DNA of 9,133 nt, taken from contig JASHRY010000320.1 in the NCBI GenBank assembly GCA_030037105.1, positions 1 to 9,133 on the forward strand, read 5' to 3'. The position numbers were made by a program, and so were the translations under genes. The notes under the pieces were generated by a model that saw only the letters and a list, made by a program, of their open reading frames with translations, searched no databases and was not told the origin of the DNA. This document shows positions 1-6,703 of this stretch, piece after piece. This stretch comes from Xanthobacteraceae bacterium. Its GTDB lineage: Bacteria > Pseudomonadota > Alphaproteobacteria > Rhizobiales > Xanthobacteraceae. Each line of letters begins with the position of its first letter. Within the stretch, counting starts at the first letter, position 1.

Positions 1-200
1 GGCATTGAGAGTCTTTCGTCGTGTACCGCGTACACCTATACGCCGACCGGCACCGCCATCGATCACCCGGTGGCTGAAGCAATGCTGCTCGGCAATGCCC
101 TCGACTTCGGACTCGTGACCGAGAGCGTCGGCGTGGAAGACGACTCGGCACGCCATTCACGCTGCCGGTCGAATTCGATGTCGATCTCGGGGCTGCCTGA
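1..200 (+). pseudogene. 3' end of a phage-like structural gene, apparently frameshifted
   Basis: The window opens inside a reading frame in frame 1 that contains HPVAEAMLLGNALDFGLVTE and then VGVEDD. At about position 145 the sense shifts to frame 3, which ends TLPVEFDVDLGAA and a TGA at 198-200. Restoring one T after position 145 (GACTCGG to GACTTCGG) joins the two as DDFGTPFTLPVEFD, which reads as a natural beta-rich tail. Without that repair, frame 1 runs to a TGA at 217-219 through a Ser/Arg-rich, unconvincing end. The next gene starts 39 bases after the repaired stop, on the same strand, and is a tail-fibre-type protein, so a phage tail or baseplate role is plausible. I do not recognise the family. 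The shift may be a true mutation or a sequencing error. Confidence 0.55.
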
Positions 201-239
201 CCGACCGTCGGAAATCTGAAATTACAATCGGAACCTAGC

Positions 240-1100
240 ATGACAACCGCCGTCCAGGTTCAGTATCGGCGTGGCACCTCTTCGCAGGTCGCCGGCTTCA
301 CGGGCGCACAAGGCGAAATGGTGGTCGACACCACCAACAACCGCGTGGTCGTTCAGGACGGCGCGACCGCGGGCGGCTGGCCCGCGGCGAAGCTCGCGGA
401 AACGCAAACGATCGGCCGCACTACCGTATCGGATGCGAACTATTCGGCGGCGACCACGGATCGCAGCATCGCCTACACGGCGCTGACGGCGGCGCGCACG
501 GTCACGCTGCCGGCGGCAACTTCGTTTCCGGCCGGTTGCCAGCTGACGATCACAGACGAAACCGGCAACTGCTCGGCGACGAAATCAATCACGGTGGCGC
601 GCGCCGGCACCGATACCATCGACGGTGCGACAAGTGCCGTGCTCGCCGCCGCCTATGCCGGCCTCGTCCTTAAATGCAACGGATCAACCCAGTGGACGAT
701 CCTGGCGCAGACCTCGCCGCCCCAGTTGAATACGGTCGCCCAAGGGCCGAACGGGTCGCAAATTCTGTTCGGTGTTCTCGAACAACTGATTACGCTATCC
801 GGCAGCTCGACGACCTCGACCATTCAAATCCCGAACCGCGCGATCGTCTTTGCGGTTTCGGAGCTGGTCGTAACCGCGGTCACGGGCGCCCCGTCATTCG
901 GAGTCGGCGTCTCGGGGAACACCACGCAATTCGGCGGCTCGCTCGGCACGTCGGCCGGATCAAACAACACCGGGGTCATCGGCCCGACCGCTTTCTATTC
1001 TGCCACGTCGATCGTCATCACGGCCACGAGCGGGAGCTTCACTGGCGGCACGGTTCGAATTTCGATCCAGTACATGCTTTGCAACGTGCCGACGTCCTGA
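240..1100 (+). CDS. Phage tail-fibre-type protein (Mtd-N-like start, DUF2793-like C-terminus)
   Basis: This is a 286-residue protein with no signal peptide or membrane segment, rich in Thr, Ser, Ala and Gly. Residues 5-52 (VQYRRGTSSQ ... GEMVVDTTNNRVVVQDG) resemble the small N-terminal domain of the major tropism determinant and other tail fibres, which typically reads RRGT...GE...D...VGDG. Residues 60-155 are a repetitive beta region (RTVTLPAATSFPAGCQLTI, DTIDGATSAV) common in phage fibre stalks. Residues 195-286 (IPNRAIVFAVSELVVTAVTG, FGGSLGTSAGSNNTGVIGPT, FTGGTVRISIQYMLC) match my memory of the C-terminal end of DUF2793 proteins of rhizobial prophages. Expected role: distal tail or host-binding part of a prophage or gene transfer agent. 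A weak GGA lies about 7 bases before the ATG. No lysis or integrase gene is visible next to it, so this may be the end of a phage tail module. Confidence 0.75.
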   Translation: MTTAVQVQYRRGTSSQVAGFTGAQGEMVVDTTNNRVVVQDGATAGGWPAAKLAETQTIGRTTVSDANYSAATTDRSIAYTALTAARTVTLPAATSFPAGCQLTITDETGNCSATKSITVARAGTDTIDGATSAVLAAAYAGLVLKCNGSTQWTILAQTSPPQLNTVAQGPNGSQILFGVLEQLITLSGSSTTSTIQIPNRAIVFAVSELVVTAVTGAPSFGVGVSGNTTQFGGSLGTSAGSNNTGVIGPTAFYSATSIVITATSGSFTGGTVRISIQYMLCNVPTS

Positions 1101-1127
1101 GCTGAATGCGCATCGGATTCTACTGCA

Positions 1128-3017
1128 TTACTCGATGGTGAGCTGCTCCGCCATCTCGACCAAGCGGCAGAAGGCGTTTGCTAACTGAATCTGCCGCGGC
1201 GTGCGGCACTCCGCCTCGAAGATCTGTGGCGAGCCGACGAGGATCGACACGCATTTGGCACGAGATGTGGCGACGTTGAGTCGGTTGAGGCTGTAGAGGA
1301 ACTCCATCCCGCGGGGCGCATCGGCATGGCTTGAGGTCGCGGTCGAATAGATGGCGATCGCTGCTTCCTGGCCCTGAAACTTATCCACCGTGCCGACGCG
1401 CGCGCCGGGCAGGCATTGCTGAAGCTCGAAGACCTGCGCGTTGTAGGGCGTGATAATGACGACATCATCGAGCGTAATCGGCTGCTCTTTCCCGTCTCGA
1501 TCCACCCAAGTCGTACCGGAAGCAAGGATCGCCCGCACAAGCTTGCCGACTGCCCGCGCCTCTTCGGGCGAGCAATTTTGATTGCCATTGTGCGCGACAG
1601 GCAAAAAGTAAAGCCCAGAATCAACTACGGGTCCTGCACCTTTGATAACCTGTTGTTCAAGACCCTTTTTTGAGCGGAGCTTGCCGTCGTAGAAGAGTTC
1701 GGAAGTATAGGCGCAGATCGCCGGATGCAGCCGCCAGGTCTCTTCCAAGAACAGTCCTTGGTCCCGACCGATGGTCCGTTCGCCGCAGAGAATGTGGTCG
1801 AGTGCTGATGCATCGGTGCCTTCCGGATGGCTGCCTTGCGTCGGCTGATCGAGCTGTTGCGGATCGCCGATCAGCACCACGGTCTTTGCTGCCTGCGACA
1901 CCGCAAGCACATTGGCGAGCGACATCTGCGCGGCTTCATCGACAAACAGCACGTCGACTGTCTCGGCCGCGTCTGGGCGTGACCACAGCCAGGCCGTGCC
2001 GCCGCCGACCGATGCACCGCCGCCCAACGCGGCGAACAGCTCCTCATTATTCCTAGCGAAGGAAAGGCGGTGCTGCGGCTCTTCAACCTCATCGGCCTTC
2101 TGACAGCATTGTAGCTTGATGCGTAATTCGTCAGCGGCCTTGATCGTCGCGTTGATCAGGTTGCGAATCACTTTGTGGCTGTTGGCTGTAATACCGACCG
2201 TCTTGCCGCGGCGCACCAGCTCGCAAATCATGCGCGCGCCGGTGAAGGTTTTGCCCGCACCCGGCGGTCCCTGGATCGGTAAGACGCCACCTGCCAGATA
2301 TGCGCATAGCCGAACGGCGGCCTCGACTGTGGTCTCTTCGTCGCGATGCAGCGGCTCGCCGCCGACGCGCGGGCGCTGTCTGATCAGGAGATCGCGTGCT
2401 GCCCGGTAAGGTCCGTCGCCCTGCAGGCCGTGGTTGGCGACATATTCGCCGATGCGCAAGAGTGCTTCGGCCATGACCTTCGTATCGACATAGGAGTGGG
2501 CGAACACGGCCTGCGGATGCAGGCCAGCGGTGTCCTGTCGTTTTTTGATATCGATGGTGTTGTCTGCGAACGAGATTGCCTCGACTTTGCCGAGCTTGTC
2601 GCCGCCGATATGGCGGAGCTCCTCGCCGCCGCGAATCTCGGTTTCTTGCGGCGGAAAACGGTAACGATGGATCGGCGCCTTTGCGGTGCCGCCGACAACG
2701 TCAACAAAAACAAGCCCGGAAAGTCCGGTGCGCTCCTCAAGCAATTCCTCAGCGGACAGATCGGCCAGCCGGAAATACTCCCACCATGCGGCCTTTTCTT
2801 CTCGGCGGTGCCAATCAACGATATTGGCCATGATCCAACGGGCTTGCTGCTCGGCGTTTCTTTCCGCGGGATCGGCTGGAACATCGGCCGTCAGCCTTTC
2901 GATCAACGCGTTGATCCTGATCAGCCAGTCCGTGATCTTCCCGTTCGGCGCGCCGTCGCCAGGCTGCAGACGAGGTACTTCCACGCCGTCGGCGATCAGC
3001 TTAGCGCTGGCTTTCAA
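1128..3017 (-). CDS. SF1 helicase half of a split TM0106-family nuclease-helicase
   Basis: This is a superfamily 1 (UPF1/DNA2-like, AAA_12 type) helicase of 629 residues if read from a TTG at 3017. All main motifs are present: Walker A GPPGAGKT (250-257), Walker B VDEAAQ (359-364), motif III GDPQQL (384-389), motif IV TWRLHP (427-432), motif V TVDKFQGQE (543-551) and motif VI NRLNVATSRAK (578-588). The ATPase should therefore be competent. Residues 50-215 (AERNAEQQARW, HRREEKAAWWEYFRL, HRYRFPPQE, DIKKRQDT) form the region that in TM0106-family RecB-like proteins links the nuclease part to the helicase. That family is normally one chain of about 1100-1200 residues. Here the 5' end overlaps the nuclease gene by 17 bases in a different frame, the TTG has no ribosome site, and homology seems to begin only after residue 5, so this is most likely the 3' part of a broken gene. 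It converges on the tail gene, 27 bases away. Confidence 0.85.
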   Translation of the reverse strand: MKASAKLIADGVEVPRLQPGDGAPNGKITDWLIRINALIERLTADVPADPAERNAEQQARWIMANIVDWHRREEKAAWWEYFRLADLSAEELLEERTGLSGLVFVDVVGGTAKAPIHRYRFPPQETEIRGGEELRHIGGDKLGKVEAISFADNTIDIKKRQDTAGLHPQAVFAHSYVDTKVMAEALLRIGEYVANHGLQGDGPYRAARDLLIRQRPRVGGEPLHRDEETTVEAAVRLCAYLAGGVLPIQGPPGAGKTFTGARMICELVRRGKTVGITANSHKVIRNLINATIKAADELRIKLQCCQKADEVEEPQHRLSFARNNEELFAALGGGASVGGGTAWLWSRPDAAETVDVLFVDEAAQMSLANVLAVSQAAKTVVLIGDPQQLDQPTQGSHPEGTDASALDHILCGERTIGRDQGLFLEETWRLHPAICAYTSELFYDGKLRSKKGLEQQVIKGAGPVVDSGLYFLPVAHNGNQNCSPEEARAVGKLVRAILASGTTWVDRDGKEQPITLDDVVIITPYNAQVFELQQCLPGARVGTVDKFQGQEAAIAIYSTATSSHADAPRGMEFLYSLNRLNVATSRAKCVSILVGSPQIFEAECRTPRQIQLANAFCRLVEMAEQLTIE

Positions 3018-4530
3018 GCCAATCGCGCAGCGTCAAAGCTGAACGACAATCATCCTCGTTGTAGGCGCGAACTGCAGTCTTGGCCTCCTCGGAAATCGAA
3101 GGAACGTCACCGAGCTCAAGATTGGCCTGGAGATTGGCGAGAGCGACGTTGGCATTATCGAGCGGCATCCCGCGCTCGAAGGCGTAGAAGGGCTCTAACC
3201 GCTTGATCGAATAGCTTTCGACACTTGCGCGCAGCCCGTGTCGTACGACCTGATAGAGGTCGACGAACAACTTGGCGCGGAGCATTTGGTCAATCTCTTC
3301 CTCCCGCGTCGCGTAACGCCCCATCAGGCGCTTCAAGGCCGCCGGCTCGTATGGGGCATAGTGGTAGATGTGCAGGTCAGGAAATTGTGCCCACCGCGCC
3401 ATCACGAAATCGACGAATGTCTCGAAGGCGCGTTTCTCGTCCGTCCGCGAGAAGGCCCAGTTCGCCTCATAGATTAATGCGCCCTGCGCGTCTTTGAAGA
3501 GATAGCCGAACAGATATTCGAGACCGTGCTCACCGACAAAAGGGTCACCTTCGAGATCGAGGAAAACGTCACCATCGGACGGTTCGGGAAGCCGGGCAAG
3601 TCCGAACCCGTCTTCTACAGGCAGCAGCTCGAACTTGCCGATCCCTGCCGCGCGCGCCTCCACCACGATCCGCGCCTGCTCGCGGATACGAATATAAGAG
3701 TCTGCCGCCCCCCGATTGGGCTTCCAATTGAGCGGCAACGGCATGCCGGCTAGGCTTTGCACTGTCGCGATGCCATGCGCCTTTAACTCATTTATCTGAA
3801 GCTTCGAAATTCCTGCGACGAGGCAAAGGTGATCGTCGTCCCGGCGGCGCTTGTCACATGCCTCGCGCCATCGGCAAATGTCGCAATGTTCGATAGGATT
3901 AGGGTAGGTATCGTCCGCCGCCGTTTCGACCATTGCCATCTGCAAGGCGCGCTTCACCTTCCGGAAATAGGCGGCATAGTCGGCGAACCGATACTGCTGC
4001 GGCTCGAACTCCGACCAGGGCGCGACAACATACATATGCTCGGGCGCTAACTTCTGAGCTGTGGCCAGCAGGTCGGAATAGAGACAGAGTTGGAGGATCG
4101 TGCCGGCTTTCGTTTCGCGAGCAAGTTTCGTGTCGATTGCCTCATATGACCAACCACCCCACGCGCTCGGCACCTCGAGCCGGCGCAGGATGTCGGCACG
4201 TCCGTTCCAACCCTGATCTGACAATGCCCCTTGAACAATAACGGCCACGCCGCGCCGCATGGCGGCGAGCGTCTCCACCGTGCCCTCATTCGTGACTTCA
4301 ACGCCGTCAATTCGGGTGACTTCCAGACCCCCTCCGGTCAAGTGCTCGACATAGCCCAGCTCGTGCGCCGCACCGCGCTCCGACAAGATCTGCAGAAGGG
4401 GGTCCCAGACCTTCGGTTTAGCCAAAGCGCCTTCGGCCACCGCGCGGTCCAGGGCCGTGAGGTGATGGCAATTTAGATAACCGACCAGGTCGGTCGCGCT
4501 AAGTTCGAAGGAAGAACCCATCTTCTTCAT
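3001..4530 (-). CDS. RecB-like nuclease half of a split TM0106-family nuclease-helicase
   Basis: This chain has 509 residues from an ATG at 4530. The frame stays open to an ATG at 4698, but those 56 extra residues are Arg/Ala-rich and unlike the family. The chosen start gives MKKMGSSFELSATDLVGYLNC, the expected family beginning, with GGAG about 11 bases upstream. Two nuclease folds follow. Residues 1-230 look Cas4/AddB-like: H56, D113 (GRAD), D133-T-K135, Q147xxxY151, and four cysteines (C21; C216-x2-C219-x5-C225) that could hold a 4Fe-4S cluster. Residues 320-500 resemble an RNase H-like (YprB type) exonuclease: DLEGD (325-329), YHYAPYE (389-395), NEDD (491-494). All key residues appear intact. 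The frame stops at TAA (3001-3003) just after LRDWLESQR, where family members continue into the helicase. The expected role is DNA end processing; cellular function is not established. Confidence 0.85.
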   Translation of the reverse strand: MKKMGSSFELSATDLVGYLNCHHLTALDRAVAEGALAKPKVWDPLLQILSERGAAHELGYVEHLTGGGLEVTRIDGVEVTNEGTVETLAAMRRGVAVIVQGALSDQGWNGRADILRRLEVPSAWGGWSYEAIDTKLARETKAGTILQLCLYSDLLATAQKLAPEHMYVVAPWSEFEPQQYRFADYAAYFRKVKRALQMAMVETAADDTYPNPIEHCDICRWREACDKRRRDDDHLCLVAGISKLQINELKAHGIATVQSLAGMPLPLNWKPNRGAADSYIRIREQARIVVEARAAGIGKFELLPVEDGFGLARLPEPSDGDVFLDLEGDPFVGEHGLEYLFGYLFKDAQGALIYEANWAFSRTDEKRAFETFVDFVMARWAQFPDLHIYHYAPYEPAALKRLMGRYATREEEIDQMLRAKLFVDLYQVVRHGLRASVESYSIKRLEPFYAFERGMPLDNANVALANLQANLELGDVPSISEEAKTAVRAYNEDDCRSALTLRDWLESQR

Positions 4531-4572
4531 GGGTCGAACGTACTCCGTCGCGATGGGTCGGCAAAGCACCTC

Positions 4573-4590
4573 CGCGCCGCTTGCGGCGCG
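4573..4590. repeat. GC-only inverted repeat upstream of the nuclease gene
   Basis: CGCGCCGC and GCGGCGCG are perfect reverse complements separated by TT, forming an 18-base palindrome. It lies 43 bases upstream of the nuclease start codon and so may sit in its leader or act as an operator. There is no T-tract on either side, which argues against a simple intrinsic terminator. GC-rich palindromes also arise by chance in such DNA. Confidence 0.5.
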
Positions 4591-4640
4591 CCGCGGCCTA
4601 AACCAGTGTTGCTGACGAGCATCATGAATTGCCGTGGGCG

Positions 4641-4793
4641 CTATCGCATTGCCATTGAGGGAGCGTGCCGGCGCGGTGAACGCGTCCGCTGCCGGCACGC
4701 TCGCAATGTTTCGTGCTCGATTCGATCAATCAATCGGGCACGCAGCTGATCGTTAGGATCAGCCTGGTGGGCTCCGAACGGGTTCGCCGCCAT
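4641..4793 (-). CDS. Weak candidate small ORF after the second ParB-like gene
   Basis: Directly after the TGA of the second ParB-like gene the same frame stays open for 86 codons and ends at TAG (4641-4643). An ATG at 4793 would give 50 residues beginning MAANPFGAHQADPNDQLRAR; a GTG lies two codons earlier. The codons use mostly G or C in third position, and the stretch LRARLIDRIEHETLRAC would form a helix, so it looks somewhat protein-like. Against it, there is no good ribosome site, no family I recognise, and two inverted repeats lie inside it. It may be a decayed gene or chance in GC-rich DNA. Confidence 0.2.
   Translation of the reverse strand: MAANPFGAHQADPNDQLRARLIDRIEHETLRACRQRTRSPRRHAPSMAMR
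4661..4702. repeat. Strong 16-bp hairpin (12 bp + bulge + 4 bp)
   Basis: GAGCGTGCCGGC (4661-4672) and GCCGGCACGCTC (4691-4702) are perfect reverse complements. Inside them GCGG (4673-4676) pairs with CCGC (4686-4689), leaving one unpaired T at 4690 and a 9-base loop. A 16-bp stem of this kind is far beyond chance for so short a region. It lies about 200 bases after the second ParB-like gene and about 130 bases before the nuclease start. Neither side carries a run of T, so it is either a poor intrinsic terminator or a protein-binding or structural site. Confidence 0.75.
4745..4763. repeat. 7-bp perfect inverted repeat with 5-base loop
   Basis: GCTGATC (4745-4751) and GATCAGC (4757-4763) are perfect reverse complements around GTTAG. 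It is the third inverted repeat in the same gene-free gap. It could be a regulator site or part of a transcript end; no T-tract follows on either strand. Confidence 0.4.
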
Positions 4794-4901
4794 TCCCACC
4801 GCCGCGCTTGATCCGCCCCACAGTGCGGCTTCTCCCGCGGTCCCCGCGCTTATCGGGTCCGGGTCCCCATCGATGGCCTGGCTCGTCGGGTCATTCCGAG
4901 C

Positions 4902-5798
4902 TCAGGCCGCAGCAACCTTCACCTCAGCGAGCTTTTGAAACTCCGCCAAGATATCGCTGTGATGCTGAGCCAGATAGCGCACCACCTTGGCATTGGCGAG
5001 CAGCTTGGCGAGATAACCGTTGCTGAGCACGAGATCGAGATGGTCCGTGCCATATGACCTTTCCGCTATCTTGAATTCTCGTTCCAAGCTGACCGACTCG
5101 CGCTCCATTAAAGCGACCTGTTCATCACTTAGCCCGGTGATGTGCTTGGGCTTGCCGGATTCAATCAATTGTTCATTCGGCGTTGCTGCCAAAAGCGATT
5201 TTGCATAGTTCACTGTATATTTGTTCATCGCGACCATCAGCTCGGCGGCTTCGATTTGCCGAAGCGGCACCATTTTCCTAAGCTCGGAAAATGTGTGTAT
5301 CGCGATGTGCTTGTCCTTGAGGATCTCGGCCACCTCCGGACAAATGCCGTCGAGCAATCGTCGCTTTACCACGATGTGGGCGATATTGACGTTCAGTGCC
5401 TTGGCTATTCTTTCCTGGGGAACGCCGCGCTCGATCGCTTTGACGATCATCCTGTGCTCTTGAACCGTCGCAAGCCGGTTGACGCGCTTGTTGTAAGTGA
5501 AGGCCTCGTCATCAGTCGAGATCAGGCAGTCTACCTCGGTCTCTCCTAATTGTTTGAGCACGTCGATACGCAGGTGGCCGTCAAGCAGAAGATATTTTCC
5601 GGTTTCGCTCTGATCGCGAGCTACGATCGGTGGCTCGACGATGCCGACTTCCCGTATCGAGGCCGCGATCTGAGCATATTTCGTTGTTTTCCTGAGAGCG
5701 TCGTCGACGATTTTGAGCGGATTGATATCGGCAATTGCGATCCTCACGCCTTCTCCCTCGAAGGCCATCTTCACGAGCGTCAGTGGCTTGGATTTCAT
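4902..5798 (-). CDS. ParB/RepB-like protein 2, with diverged CTP-binding motifs
   Basis: A 298-residue soluble protein built like ParB: an N-terminal ParB domain (about 18-110), a helix-turn-helix around 123-148 (RGVPQERIAKALNVNIAHIV) and a C-terminal region that I place in the RepB-C family of plasmid partition proteins. ParB box II is DGHLRIDVL (73-81) rather than the classic GERR form. Box III, normally ENxxR, is YNKRVNRLA (102-110), so CTP binding or hydrolysis may be lost or altered. It starts 2 bases after the stop of the first ParB-like gene, so it is almost surely co-transcribed and coupled; its own ribosome site is weak. No ParA is present, which argues against ordinary DNA segregation. 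Likely role (inference): DNA-binding partner of the upstream ParB-like protein and of the recombinase. Confidence 0.85.
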   Translation of the reverse strand: MKSKPLTLVKMAFEGEGVRIAIADINPLKIVDDALRKTTKYAQIAASIREVGIVEPPIVARDQSETGKYLLLDGHLRIDVLKQLGETEVDCLISTDDEAFTYNKRVNRLATVQEHRMIVKAIERGVPQERIAKALNVNIAHIVVKRRLLDGICPEVAEILKDKHIAIHTFSELRKMVPLRQIEAAELMVAMNKYTVNYAKSLLAATPNEQLIESGKPKHITGLSDEQVALMERESVSLEREFKIAERSYGTDHLDLVLSNGYLAKLLANAKVVRYLAQHHSDILAEFQKLAEVKVAAA

Positions 5799-5800
5799 GA

Positions 5801-6703
5801 TCAGGCCTGCGCGCCAAGTTCGATGCGGCCGGCAAGGTTGCGTGGCAACGTGTCGAGCGCCTCCGCGCGCAACAGTGTAAGGAAGTTCTCGTCTGCGAAA
5901 AGCTTTCGGAGGGCTTCGGTGACGAAGATCAGCTGATTTCGTGTCGCCTCGGCTTTCCGAATCAATAGGCGCTTACGGTCAACGTCATCCTGAAACGCGC
6001 GTATGAGGGCGTTCGAGGAGAGAGGCCTCACTCGTTGCTTTGTGTTTTGCATCCCGGTATTCCTGAGACCTTTGCCTCGTCGCCTGCGCTGTTCGATAAG
6101 ACGCCTTGCTGAAATTAGCCTTTGACCGCGGAGGAGCTTCTTTTCATAAGCCTGTTGCAGCACTCCCTGTACTTCCGCGTCGCTGGACGCAGCAATTTCA
6201 ACCGCAATGCTGACGGGAATTTGGCCGGCTTCAACCGCGCGCAGTAGTCGATGCTCGCCTTTCTGAAGCAATCGAGAAACGCCTTTGACATATTCGAGCG
6301 TGAGGCCAGTCTTTCGTGCGATGGTAGTGTCGTTGTATCCGCGCTTCCGCAGCCCTTCGATGTCGTGCAAAAGATCGATCGCGCTGTGCTGACGACGCGC
6401 AAGGTTTTCGATCAAGCTCATCATCAGGCAGTCTTGGGTATCGGCCTCAACGACCAGGGCGGGAATCTCCTGTTGCCCCAGTGCCTGATAAGCTTCGAGT
6501 CGGCCCTGTCCGCACACAAGATCAAAGCGTGGACCGTCTGCACCATCGCGACGCGTAACAGTGATCGGCTTTTTCAAGCCAATCTCGCCGATGTTCGAAA
6601 TGATTTCCTTGAAGATTCTCTCGTTGCGAACGCGCGGATTGATCACGGTGATACGTTCAATCGGGGCCATCTCGACGGTTTGGGCATCCTGAGTTTTCTT
6701 CAT
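5801..6703 (-). CDS. ParB/RepB-like protein 1, with conserved ParB motifs
   Basis: A 300-residue protein with a ParB N-terminal domain. INPR (21-24) and the following helix match box I. CGQGRLEAYQALG (64-76) is box II, and IENLARRQHSAID (98-110) fits box III ENxxR closely, so CTP binding seems possible. A helix-turn-helix lies near 121-145 (GYNDTTIARKTGLTLEYVKG). A very basic stretch follows (RRLIEQRRRRGKG, 200-212), then a helical RepB-C-type end. Its ATG overlaps the recombinase stop as ATGA, with GGAGG 5 bases upstream, so the two are translationally coupled. ParB proteins normally act with ParA and parS; neither is visible here. It probably binds specific DNA as part of the recombinase module. 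It is only distantly similar to the second ParB-like protein, so the pair may be an old duplication or two separate lineages. Confidence 0.88.
   Translation of the reverse strand: MKKTQDAQTVEMAPIERITVINPRVRNERIFKEIISNIGEIGLKKPITVTRRDGADGPRFDLVCGQGRLEAYQALGQQEIPALVVEADTQDCLMMSLIENLARRQHSAIDLLHDIEGLRKRGYNDTTIARKTGLTLEYVKGVSRLLQKGEHRLLRAVEAGQIPVSIAVEIAASSDAEVQGVLQQAYEKKLLRGQRLISARRLIEQRRRRGKGLRNTGMQNTKQRVRPLSSNALIRAFQDDVDRKRLLIRKAEATRNQLIFVTEALRKLFADENFLTLLRAEALDTLPRNLAGRIELGAQA

Larger units (their letters stand above)
4531..4901. other. 371-bp gap between the ParB-like operon and the nuclease gene
   Basis: No confident gene lies here. The stretch holds three inverted repeats (4573-4590, 4661-4702, 4745-4763), a weak small ORF on the minus strand (4641-4793) and an in-frame upstream extension of the nuclease ORF to 4698 that I do not believe. 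It should contain the end of the recombinase/ParB transcript and the promoter of the nuclease gene. I could not pick out a convincing -35/-10 pair or a hairpin followed by a T-tract. Confidence 0.6.

Noticed and set aside
1101..1127. Bidirectional terminator between the converging tail and helicase genes
   Set aside because: The 27 bases contain no stem with a T-tract that I can see, although one would be expected here.
2346..3206. Long open frame on the plus strand, 286 codons
   Set aside because: It is antisense to the helicase and nuclease genes, whose motifs are unmistakable, and its protein is Arg/Asp-rich with no domain. High GC makes such shadows common.
4531..4698. 56-codon upstream extension of the nuclease protein
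   Set aside because: The added residues are low-complexity Ala/Arg/Pro and overlap the hairpins; the family-like N-terminus begins at the ATG at 4530.
4902..6703. True plasmid or chromosome partition locus (parAB or repABC)
   Set aside because: No ParA, no RepC and no match by eye to the repABC parS pattern GTT-N4-GC-N4-AAC in the window; the genes are fused to a recombinase operon instead.
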